Part shown: piece by piece, positions 1-5,384 of the stretch
Position numbering within the stretch: the first letter of the stretch is position 1
How the letters are laid out: each line of letters starts with the position of its first letter
Source: Parachlamydiaceae bacterium
Lineage (GTDB): Bacteria; Chlamydiota; Chlamydiia; Chlamydiales; Parachlamydiaceae
Direction of reading: 5' to 3'
Assembly: GCA_003164155.1 (NCBI GenBank)
Contig: PLSG01000515.1
Location: forward strand, 1-5,384
DNA: 5,384 nucleotides
The notes under the pieces: generated by a model
The model's database searches: none
Told to the model about the DNA's origin: nothing
The model's input: only the letters and a program-made list of their open reading frames with translations
Position numbers and translations under genes: made by a program

Positions 1-16
1 ACCCATTTGCGATCGC

Positions 17-577
17 TCAACCGCGGGAGCTTTCGCGCAGGCCAAACACATCAATTCTACCTTGACAGTGTACTAGATTGCAAATCTGAATCGCTGCTAA
101 ACCGACGCTGCTTGAAGCTGCAGGGATGACTACATAGTCACCTTGTTTGATGGCCGCAATATCCACAAGAGCTCCATAAGCAGTTAAATACTGCATCCAG
201 GCTGCGGCGGCTTCTTCAAAAGAAAGTGAAGGAGGATGTTTTACTACATATTGAGCTGGTACAGTCGCAATTTCCCCATAGACACCATGTTCTCCTTGAT
301 CTATCCCGGGCATTACACTGACCATGTCCCCAAGCGCAAATCCGGTGACTCCCGATCCAAGCGCTTCGACCACCCCCGAAGCTTCATAGCCCAGCCGCGA
401 AGGTAAATGTGCTTGGGAAAGATAATTGCCTGATCGAAACATAGACTCTGCACGGTTGAGCCCTAAAGCTTTTACTTTGATTCGAATCTCTCCTGGACCA
501 GGTGGAGGAACCACCTTATCTTCTATTTGCAACACTTCCGGGCCCCCAATTTTATGAAAATAGACAATGCGCGACAT
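17..577 (-). pseudogene. Truncated medium-chain zinc-type alcohol dehydrogenase / quinone reductase
   Basis: This is the N-terminal half of a medium-chain dehydrogenase/reductase (MDR), a soluble NAD(P)H-dependent oxidoreductase whose substrate cannot be told from sequence. I start it at 577 because an AGGAGA ribosome binding site lies 6 bases upstream; the in-frame ATG at 607 has no such site. About 186 codons remain, against roughly 320-340 in the family. Visible are the N-terminal KIGGPEVL strand, the GroES-like domain with GLNRAE, LGYEASGVV and the GD turn, the WMQYLTAYGAL helix, and the start of the Rossmann fold (IPAASSSVGLAAIQI). Homology appears to stop at about residue 168 (NL). The last 18 or so residues (VHCQGRIDVFGL and on to the stop) do not resemble the family and are encoded by a repeat that is also found near position 5344. 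The remaining nucleotide-binding fold and C-terminal segment are missing, so the product is probably inactive. It diverges from the malonyl-CoA reductase gene. I am confident of the family and fairly confident of the truncation. Confidence 0.85.
53..75 (+). repeat. Short direct repeat, left copy, at the dehydrogenase breakpoint
   Basis: AATTCTACCTTGACAGTG followed by TACTA matches AATTCTATCTTGCAGTG followed by TGCTA at 5344-5365, with two substitutions and one missing base in 23. Both similarities stop sharply after CTA. On the minus strand this is exactly where the dehydrogenase reading frame leaves its family (after about residue 168), so position 75 looks like the edge of an inserted element or a recombination joint. 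DNA further left (1-52) shows no recognisable gene. Confidence 0.5.
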
Positions 578-583
578 AGATTT

Positions 584-589
584 TCTCCT
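584..589 (-). promoter_or_regulatory. Shine-Dalgarno site of the truncated dehydrogenase gene
   Basis: On the minus strand this reads AGGAGA, six bases before the ATG at 577. It decides the start: MSRIVYF is then the N-terminus, as expected for this MDR subfamily, and the ten extra residues from the ATG at 607 fall in the untranslated leader. Confidence 0.7.
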
Positions 590-603
590 ATTTTTTGTTT
601 GTA

Positions 604-613
604 CCATTAATGG
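604..613. promoter_or_regulatory. Perfect 10-bp palindrome CCATTAATGG, possible operator
   Basis: CCATTAATGG is a perfect palindrome 27 bases upstream of the chosen dehydrogenase start. It overlaps the first copy of an 11-bp direct repeat, AATGGCTTAAA (609-619), which recurs at 684-694. The placement suits a repressor or activator site for the divergent gene, but short AT-rich palindromes arise by chance and no known regulator motif is recognised. Confidence 0.25.
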
Positions 614-653
614 CTTAAAATAAATGGGACTATTTCAAAAAAGACCAACGCAA

Positions 654-674
654 GGTAGCAACTTTGCTGCTACC
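654..674. other. Small hairpin with 7-bp perfect stem
   Basis: GGTAGCA (654-660) pairs exactly with TGCTACC (668-674) across a seven-base loop. No T-run follows on either strand, so it does not look like an intrinsic terminator. It lies between the 11-bp direct repeats at 609-619 and 684-694 and upstream of the dehydrogenase gene, so it could be an operator or an mRNA leader structure. No function can be assigned. Confidence 0.3.
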
Positions 675-1046
675 AACTTAAACAATGGCTTAAATTGCCA
701 TTCTAGGCTTGATAAATCTTCAATTTTACCCCATTAATTCTATGACCAGCTATTTGCCATTATCAGACAAAGAAATTGCCGCAAAAGAGCACATAGAACT
801 CAAAAAAAAAGAAGCAAAGGTATGGTTTGGTTTCTACAAGATTCAGATCCAGAAGCTCGTTTTCAGTGGCAAATCAAATTTCGACATAAATACATGGAAA
901 GGGAAAAATATTTTATACATCCATTTCTTTGCGCCTTTGCGTTTATTTTTTTAAAAATCACATGACCATAAGCTCATTGAATGTGACTCTAAAGACAAAC
1001 AGTTTCAATAACTTACACTAAGTTGACACCATTGCCACTGGCCGTG

Positions 1047-1097
1047 CCCCTAATTTTTTAGAATCCCAATTTTTTTAGAACCCCTAATTTTTTCTGA
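1047..1097. repeat. Three tandem copies of a 17-bp repeat
   Basis: Copies start at 1047, 1064 and 1081, an exact 17-base period. Copy 1 is CCCCTAATTTTTTAGAA, copy 2 TCCCAATTTTTTTAGAA and copy 3 CCCCTAATTTTTTCTGA. Copies 1 and 2 differ at three positions; copies 1 and 3 differ only in the last four bases. The array ends two bases before the -35 box of the large gene's promoter. Each unit carries a six- or seven-base T-run, so the array could bend DNA or act as an upstream promoter element; it could also be a slippage product with no role. Confidence 0.75.
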
Positions 1098-1098
1098 T

Positions 1099-1127
1099 TT
1101 GCAATTGAAAGTTCCTTAGCTTATAAC
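1099..1127 (+). promoter_or_regulatory. Sigma70-type promoter of the malonyl-CoA reductase gene
   Basis: A -35 box TTGCAA (1099-1104) and a -10 box TATAAC (1122-1127) are separated by exactly 17 bases. Transcription would start near 1133-1135, giving a leader of about 30 bases to the start at 1164. The match to the bacterial housekeeping consensus is good (TTGaca/TATAaT), but AT-rich DNA yields such matches by chance. Confidence 0.55.
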
Positions 1128-1150
1128 AAAAAAAGCAACTAGCTAATGGC

Positions 1151-1156
1151 AAAAGG
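1151..1156 (+). promoter_or_regulatory. Shine-Dalgarno site deciding the start of the large gene
   Basis: AAAAGG, continuing CG, lies seven bases before the ATG at 1164. The longer in-frame start at 1146 has no purine-rich site at the right distance. A further in-frame ATG at 1218 also has a fair site (GAGG at 1209-1212, five-base spacer), so the start is not fully settled between 1164 and 1218. Confidence 0.5.
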
Positions 1157-1163
1157 CGAACTT

Positions 1164-4100
1164 ATGAAAGATCGAGATTCCCAAAAAAGGGCTTTGACAC
1201 CCACGACCGAGGATTTTATGGCCAAGGATTTGGCAGAAAATGGGGAGTTTAAGCCCAGAGCCTATATGCGCAGATTAGAGGGCAAAGTAACCGTCTTGAC
1301 GGGTGGTGGCGGCTCCCTTGGGTATGCCATTGCCGAAAAGTACTTGGAAGAGGGCGCGCAGATTGTCTTAACTGGCCGCACATTGGAACACCTGCAACAG
1401 GCCATGCACAAACTGCTCGCGGATAATCCCGCATCCAGTGGACGAGTGCATATCGCCGTTTTGGATGGAGCCTGCCCGGATTCTTTGAGAATGGGAGCAG
1501 AGCAGATCTACCGCCAAGTGGGTCCCATTGATATTTTGATCAACAATGCCGGTTCAGTTGGTCCAAGACAGCAATTGGCCAACATCCCCTTGTCAGAAAG
1601 CGATCTAAACGAACTTATGGCGGTGTATGGAGTCAGTGAAAATGAAACGCTTGGCCAAGCTGTGGGGTCTTTGCTGGGCAGTGCCTGGTATACCACACTG
1701 GCCTTCTTGCCCTATCTAAATAGAGGGGCCAGCGTGATCAATATCTCGACAATATTTTCCAAGTCTGAATACTATGGGCGCACGGCCTACGTCGTGCCCA
1801 AAGCGGGACTGAACGCTCTCACGCAGATGTTAGCGTGCGAACTTGGCCACGATTGCCGCGGACTGCGCATCAATACCGTGTTGCCTGGGCCCGTGGAGAG
1901 CGAGCGCATATACAAAGTCTTTGCGGCCATGGACAAATTGAAAAACGCCCCTGAAGGCACCACTAGCGAAGAGGTCGTGTCTCATATGCTTTTGCAGTAC
2001 CCTTCCACAGGCTCTTTTTATTTGTCAAAAAAGGAGATCACAGACACGATCCTTTTTCTTGGATCGGACGAGAGCACTGGCTATTCAGGACACGAATTCC
2101 AAGTCACACATGGACTTCAGGTGCCTGCATGGCATTCGGAAGTCATTGCCCAGCCGGATCTCAAAAATGTCAATATCCAAGGAGAACTGATTTGGATTGT
2201 AGCCGGTGAGGATGCACAAGAAGCATGCGAGCTGTGTGAAAAGTACCAAGCTCTGGGAGCCCAGCTTCTGGTCACCTTTCGCCATGCGCAGGCTTTGCAA
2301 AACAATCGGCACCGCTTTGCCCATTTCTGCGGGTTGAAATCGCCCTATGAAAACTTCCAAAGCCTGGGTGTAGCTGATCCCTTTCAGGCAGAGCATTGGT
2401 CTCACTGGCAAAGAGAATTTGCGCGCATCCAGCACTTTCCAAGAGCCATCTTAGTCCTCTGCAGCGGAGTGTCTGACAAATATGGATCGTCTATCTTATC
2501 TCAAGAAAACGTGGAAGCTTTTTTAAATGGCGAATTTTGTGAAGTTATCGCCATATCTAGGCAGCTAGACCGCCTCATGCAGGCCCTTGACTCCGTCTTG
2601 CCCTTTGATCCCTCCATCATCTATCTTAGCGATCCAGGATCCGTTGTAAAAGGAGAAGCCTGTGCCTTTCCGCGGATACTTTCCGCGGGCATCCAGCAGC
2701 TAATCCGCGTATGGCGCAATGAAGTGGCCTGGATGGAGAAATCTGCTGGACGCACTACCTCTTTGAATATCTATCAGATCATCCGCTTCGAAAATCACAG
2801 CGCCTACAATTTGGAATTTTCCGCGGAATGGGCCCTTTTTTTAGCATGCGTATCGAATCATTTTGCTGCTCCCCTTAAGGAAATCGACGTTATCCTCTCT
2901 CCTTCCCTGCAGACATTTAGTTCAGATCCCCATATCAGCCCCGTGATGGAATATCACCGCCTGCATGAAGACTGCGTCGCTCTGATCACAGGAGGAAGCG
3001 AGGGGATCGGCGCGGAGATTGGGCGGCAGCTGGCTCTGGCTGGAGCCAAGGTGGTGCTGGCCTCCCGTTCCTTGGAAAAGTTGACCAAGAAAAAAGAGAG
3101 CATCATTCGCGAGCTCACCGAATCGGGATTTAGCCAGGCTGAAAGCCGAGTGGCCATATTCCCAAACTGCGACGTTAAGGATCTGGCGGTGTTGGAGGGG
3201 TTGATAGAAAAGGTCATCTTGCAGTTTGGACGGATAGACTACATCGTCAATAATGCCGGTATAGTTGGGGCAGAGGAAATGATCGTCGACTTATCGCTCG
3301 AGAGCTGGAATGAGACGCTGATTGCAAATTTAATTTCCAATTACGCCTTAATTATCCACGCTCTGCCCACTTTAAAGCAGATGGAGTTTGGGCATATTTT
3401 AAACATCAGCTCTCACTTTGGAGGTACGCGGGGTGTCTCCGTCCCCTATCCCAATCGTGCAGACTATGCCGTTTCAAAAACAGGCCAACGCTCTCTCGTA
3501 GAAGTGTTAGCCCAATTCATTGGACCTGATATCCAGATCAATGCCATAGCTCCTGGTCCTGTAGAGGGCGCCAGGCTACGCGGCTCGACAGACAAGCCTG
3601 GACTTTTTATGCGCCGTGGCAAACTGATCTTACAAAATAAGCTTTTGAATGTGCTATATACGGAAGTGGTCAAAGAGCAACAAGCCGGCCATGATTTGAG
3701 TGCACTTTTAGAACTACTGGCGCAAAATGATCATACCCAAATTATGGCTTCTCAATCAATTTCAAAATCCTTTAAAGCAGCTTTGGAAGCTCTTTCAAAG
3801 CGCATTCCACAAGGGGCTAATCCTACAACAGAGCCTATTCCCATTTTAAATTTGGATTTATTCGGTAAACTTCTCAAACGCCTGAAATGCGCCAAGATCC
3901 TTTCAAATAGGCCCCAAAATGGGTATCTGCAAAGAAATGACTTCGACGAGGACTTACTTTTAAAGACATTCGTCGTGCGCGACGCTCCCATTTATTCAGA
4001 AGAAGATGTGCAGCGCTATGCCCAAACTATTGAAGCCGATATTCTCAAGATCAGCGCTTTGCAAAAACTGCCCACCGAAGAAGAAGTTGGCCGGGACATC

Positions 4101-4985
4101 ATCCTCTTTTTAGCCAATCATACCATATCTGGGGAAACATATTACCCTTCTTGCGGCCTCAATCTAGCCAGACTTCCCCGCGAAACGTCGAAGAAAGCGC
4201 TTCCCAATCTGTCTATAGATGAGCCTTCAGCCGACCGCATAGTGCTGATTTTGGGAAATACTATGTTTGAACATATGGCTCAGCTAGCCGCAAAATGCCT
4301 CAAAAGATTCCCCGCTGCGCAAAGCCATGCACAACCCAATCCGCCAGCAGATGCACAGCGCCAAAAGGTGGTGATTGTGTGCGGGTCTAAAGACGGTGGA
4401 GAACAGCTGCAGCGCGCCCTAAGCGCTTTTGACTTGCCAGAAGACGGCCAAGGCGTGGTCATAAAAATCGCCGAGTTAAATTCTTCGACATTAAACCACA
4501 CCATTGATGGCATCTTAGATCAATGCGGAAATCCACAGCTCATCGTCAGCTTTCCATGGGGTAAAATCCCCACTTTCCCCCTATTAGAGGGATGTGAATG
4601 GGAATCCTTGCCCTCGACACAGGCCTTTCAGGAAATAATTTCACAGCAGATCACAAGTCATTTCTCGGTCATCAAACGCGCTTCGCTCATCGATAGATCG
4701 AAGACAGTAGTGGTAACTGCTGAGGTAGCTGAAAAAGCCAATTCGCTGCATAGGGCTTTTGCAGAATTTGTGCGCACGAGCCTGCAAACCTTGGTTATGA
4801 CGGCCAATATTGAAGGCTCTAGAATAGTTCATCAACCTTCATTTCATCAGATTGATCCAGGCACATCTGCCGGCAAGCTTTGCGACATGATATTAACGCA
4901 AGTGGATTATGATTACGCTTCCCACCCCCCGGAGGGGGGGCATCTGCAAGCCCAGGGTGTACGCTGCCGCGAGGGCGGCAAGTGA
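1164..4985 (+). CDS. mcr: Bifunctional malonyl-CoA reductase (tandem SDR, Chloroflexus type)
   Basis: Predicted soluble NADPH-dependent enzyme that reduces malonyl-CoA to malonate semialdehyde (C-terminal half) and then to 3-hydroxypropionate (N-terminal half), as known for the Chloroflexus aurantiacus enzyme of about 1220 residues. Numbered from the ATG at 1164 (1273 aa), SDR unit 1 spans about 37-325: TGGGGSLG at 46-53, NNAG at 127-130, STIFSKSEYYGR from 195, catalytic Tyr209 and Lys213 (YVVPK), and LPGPVESERI. A linker region of about 270 residues includes IQQLIRVWRNE. SDR unit 2 starts at about 603: TGGSEGIG at 609-616, NNAG at 696-699, NISS at 747-750, PYPNRADYAVSK with Tyr768 and Lys772, and INAIAPGPVEG. 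A degenerate Rossmann-like lobe runs from about 1010 to 1250. The PYPNRADYAVSK and INAIAPGPVEG strings match the Chloroflexus protein as I recall it. There are two oddities: an N-terminal extension of about 36 residues (the Chloroflexus enzyme has only about seven before the fold), and a C-terminus (from about residue 1253) encoded by an inserted repeat. The frame is open throughout with all catalytic residues present, so it is probably active. Alternative starts are 1146 and 1218. The family is secure; the in vivo pathway is not known. Confidence 0.9.
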   Translation: MKDRDSQKRALTPTTEDFMAKDLAENGEFKPRAYMRRLEGKVTVLTGGGGSLGYAIAEKYLEEGAQIVLTGRTLEHLQQAMHKLLADNPASSGRVHIAVLDGACPDSLRMGAEQIYRQVGPIDILINNAGSVGPRQQLANIPLSESDLNELMAVYGVSENETLGQAVGSLLGSAWYTTLAFLPYLNRGASVINISTIFSKSEYYGRTAYVVPKAGLNALTQMLACELGHDCRGLRINTVLPGPVESERIYKVFAAMDKLKNAPEGTTSEEVVSHMLLQYPSTGSFYLSKKEITDTILFLGSDESTGYSGHEFQVTHGLQVPAWHSEVIAQPDLKNVNIQGELIWIVAGEDAQEACELCEKYQALGAQLLVTFRHAQALQNNRHRFAHFCGLKSPYENFQSLGVADPFQAEHWSHWQREFARIQHFPRAILVLCSGVSDKYGSSILSQENVEAFLNGEFCEVIAISRQLDRLMQALDSVLPFDPSIIYLSDPGSVVKGEACAFPRILSAGIQQLIRVWRNEVAWMEKSAGRTTSLNIYQIIRFENHSAYNLEFSAEWALFLACVSNHFAAPLKEIDVILSPSLQTFSSDPHISPVMEYHRLHEDCVALITGGSEGIGAEIGRQLALAGAKVVLASRSLEKLTKKKESIIRELTESGFSQAESRVAIFPNCDVKDLAVLEGLIEKVILQFGRIDYIVNNAGIVGAEEMIVDLSLESWNETLIANLISNYALIIHALPTLKQMEFGHILNISSHFGGTRGVSVPYPNRADYAVSKTGQRSLVEVLAQFIGPDIQINAIAPGPVEGARLRGSTDKPGLFMRRGKLILQNKLLNVLYTEVVKEQQAGHDLSALLELLAQNDHTQIMASQSISKSFKAALEALSKRIPQGANPTTEPIPILNLDLFGKLLKRLKCAKILSNRPQNGYLQRNDFDEDLLLKTFVVRDAPIYSEEDVQRYAQTIEADILKISALQKLPTEEEVGRDIILFLANHTISGETYYPSCGLNLARLPRETSKKALPNLSIDEPSADRIVLILGNTMFEHMAQLAAKCLKRFPAAQSHAQPNPPADAQRQKVVIVCGSKDGGEQLQRALSAFDLPEDGQGVVIKIAELNSSTLNHTIDGILDQCGNPQLIVSFPWGKIPTFPLLEGCEWESLPSTQAFQEIISQQITSHFSVIKRASLIDRSKTVVVTAEVAEKANSLHRAFAEFVRTSLQTLVMTANIEGSRIVHQPSFHQIDPGTSAGKLCDMILTQVDYDYASHPPEGGHLQAQGVRCREGGK

Positions 4986-5033
4986 ACCCTGGGTAAAGTA
5001 TAAAAAGATATAAAGTCCCGGAGGGGCGACATC
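4928..5033 (+). repeat. GC-rich palindromic repeat element, left copy
   Basis: This copy starts with the GC-rich box CCCCGGAGGGG, then GCATCTGCAAG, CCCAGGGTG, an inner hairpin, GGCAAGTGAACCCTGGG, TATAAAAAGATATAAAG and a second CCCGGAGGGGCGACATC box. It has its own fold: CCCAGGGT (4951-4958) pairs with ACCCTGGG (4986-4993), and inside that TGCCGC (4965-4970) pairs with GCGGCA (4975-4980) around a four-base loop. An inverted partner lies at 5115-5220. The first part overlaps the end of the malonyl-CoA reductase frame and provides its stop codon. Elements of this style, with CCGGAGGGG boxes and nested palindromes, are interspersed repeats in various bacteria; the family here is not identified. 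Confidence 0.85.
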
Positions 5034-5114
5034 TGAACAATCAAGATTTGAAGAATTGTGGCGGATTTGTAAATTCTAAATTTGCCAAAATTTGTATTTA
5101 AAGGTTCGCTAGAT

Positions 5115-5220
5115 AGATATCGCCCCTCCGGGGCTTTATATCTTTTTATACTACCCAGGATTCACTTGCCGCCTTTGCAGTGACGTTCACCCTGGGCTTG
5201 CAGATGCCACCCCTCCGGAG
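5115..5220 (-). repeat. GC-rich palindromic repeat element, right copy (inverted)
   Basis: The reverse complement aligns with the copy at 4928-5033 along its full length, about 87% identical by hand alignment with one two-base gap (TAAAGTATA against TAGTATA). The longest identical stretches cover GCATCTGCAAGCCCAGGGTG and GTATAAAAAGATATAAAG; most differences cluster in the inner hairpin (5173-5185). The pattern of substitutions suggests two independent copies of one repeat rather than a recent perfect palindrome. The outer end is the palindrome CTCCGGAG (5213-5220). In RNA the two copies could pair into a stem of about 100 bp. Confidence 0.85.
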
Positions 5221-5384
5221 TTTAGAAGGCACAAATTGGGGAACAGCTCGAATAGTTTAGCTTTTAAGCGTATTGTTGAAAAATAATGATAAAAAGATAC
5301 CGAATCCTGCGGCTTATTCAGGAAAAAAGTGCTTGAATCTGCAAATTCTATCTTGCAGTGTGCTACTCCTTGTAACCTAAACCC
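5221..5384. other. Gene-free right end, possible remnant of a mobile element
   Basis: No reading frame with a start, ribosome site and family resemblance is visible. On the minus strand a short open stretch ending FLSLFFNNTLKS and a stop is present, too short to identify. The segment lies between the GC-rich repeat and the short direct repeat at 5344-5365 and may be decayed mobile-element DNA, which is inference only. Confidence 0.35.
5344..5365 (+). repeat. Short direct repeat, right copy
   Basis: This is the second copy of the 22-23-bp repeat at 53-75, in the same orientation. It may be the end of an insertion sequence or of another dispersed repeat; only the ends can be seen here, so its type is open. 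Confidence 0.45.

Larger units (their letters stand above)
608..1145. other. AT-rich divergent intergenic region, no convincing gene
   Basis: This stretch of about 540 bases separates the two divergent genes. It is clearly more AT-rich than the flanking coding sequence. It holds a palindrome and a hairpin near the dehydrogenase gene, a CTTTGCG pair with 8-base period at 927-941, a three-copy 17-bp tandem repeat at 1047-1097, and a promoter at 1099-1127. An open frame of 81 codons from a TTG at 709 to 954 has no ribosome binding site, is rich in Lys and Phe as expected of translated AT-rich DNA, and resembles no family I know, so I do not call it a gene. Confidence 0.6.
4928..5220. other. Inverted pair of repeats with AT-rich spacer; possible MITE/BIME-like unit and terminator
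   Basis: The two copies face each other across an AT-rich spacer (5034-5114) that shows no open frame or known motif. Two readings fit. One is a BIME-like pair of REP-type elements in head-to-head orientation; the other is one non-autonomous mobile element with long inverted ends. No flanking target-site duplication is evident to me. Because it follows the large gene directly, its strong secondary structure may end or stabilise the transcript, though there is no T-run typical of an intrinsic terminator. Confidence 0.55.

Noticed and set aside
654..674. Intrinsic terminator
   Set aside because: The hairpin is not followed by a T-run on either strand and lies upstream of both genes, not after one.
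927..941. CTTTGCG pair with 8-base period as a specific regulatory site
   Set aside because: There are only two units, and similar CTTTGCG runs are common low-information sequence in many bacterial genomes.
709..954. Open frame of 81 codons on the plus strand from a TTG
   Set aside because: It has no ribosome binding site and no recognisable family, its Lys/Phe/Ile-rich composition matches AT-rich noncoding DNA, and its end lies over a CTTTGCG repeat pair. It is probably chance.
1047..1097. CRISPR-like array
   Set aside because: The 17-bp units abut without spacers, so this is a simple tandem repeat.
2085..2435. Minus-strand open frame of 116 codons inside the large gene
   Set aside because: It lies wholly antisense to a well-supported coding sequence and its protein resembles nothing I know. 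The other antisense frames within 1249-4835 are rejected for the same reason.
1164..4985. Polyketide or fatty-acid synthase fragment with two ketoreductase domains
   Set aside because: No acyl carrier, ketosynthase or acyltransferase motifs are present; the spacing of the two SDR units, the total length and the PYPNRADYAVSK region fit malonyl-CoA reductase instead.
4819..5040. Minus-strand open frame across the end of the large gene and the left GC-rich repeat
   Set aside because: It is antisense to the reductase frame and its Pro/Gly/Arg-rich product is what the GC-rich repeat yields in any frame.

Overview
The window is bacterial DNA, moderate in GC in the coding parts and AT-rich between genes. 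It is dominated by one very large plus-strand gene (1164-4985, about 1273 codons). I read it as a bifunctional malonyl-CoA reductase of the Chloroflexus type: two complete short-chain dehydrogenase/reductase (SDR) units in tandem, each with its own nucleotide-binding glycine motif, NNAG and Tyr-x-x-x-Lys catalytic pair, plus a degenerate Rossmann-like C-terminal lobe. The assignment rests on domain order, length and strings I recall from the Chloroflexus aurantiacus enzyme. The family reduces malonyl-CoA through malonate semialdehyde to 3-hydroxypropionate with NADPH.

Layout from the left. Positions 17-577 (minus strand) hold the first half of a medium-chain alcohol dehydrogenase/quinone reductase gene. 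It has a good ribosome binding site and an intact GroES-like domain, but breaks off inside the nucleotide-binding fold where a short repeat begins at about position 75. Positions 578-1145 are an AT-rich divergent intergenic region with small palindromes, a three-copy 17-bp tandem repeat and a good sigma70-type promoter for the large gene. After the large gene, 4928-5220 is a pair of roughly 106-bp GC-rich repeat copies in inverted orientation around an AT-rich spacer of about 80 bp. The left copy begins inside the reading frame and supplies the last 20 or so codons and the stop. Positions 5221-5384 hold no gene I can support. They end with a second copy of the short repeat that truncates the dehydrogenase gene.

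The large gene appears monocistronic, with its own promoter and a strong inverted repeat behind it. No carboxylase, CoA ligase or other 3-hydroxypropionate-pathway gene is visible, so whether the enzyme serves carbon fixation, 3-hydroxypropionate production or something else cannot be decided here. The broken dehydrogenase belongs to a superfamily that includes acryloyl-CoA reductases, but its sequence looks more like general zinc-type alcohol dehydrogenase/quinone reductase members.

The organism cannot be named from this window. The abundance of repeats, a decaying gene and the CCGGAGGGG-type repeat suggest a repeat-rich accessory region. A PVC-group bacterium, such as an environmental chlamydia, is a low-confidence guess from general style only. 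The window contains no recognisable rRNA, tRNA, CRISPR array or complete transposase.
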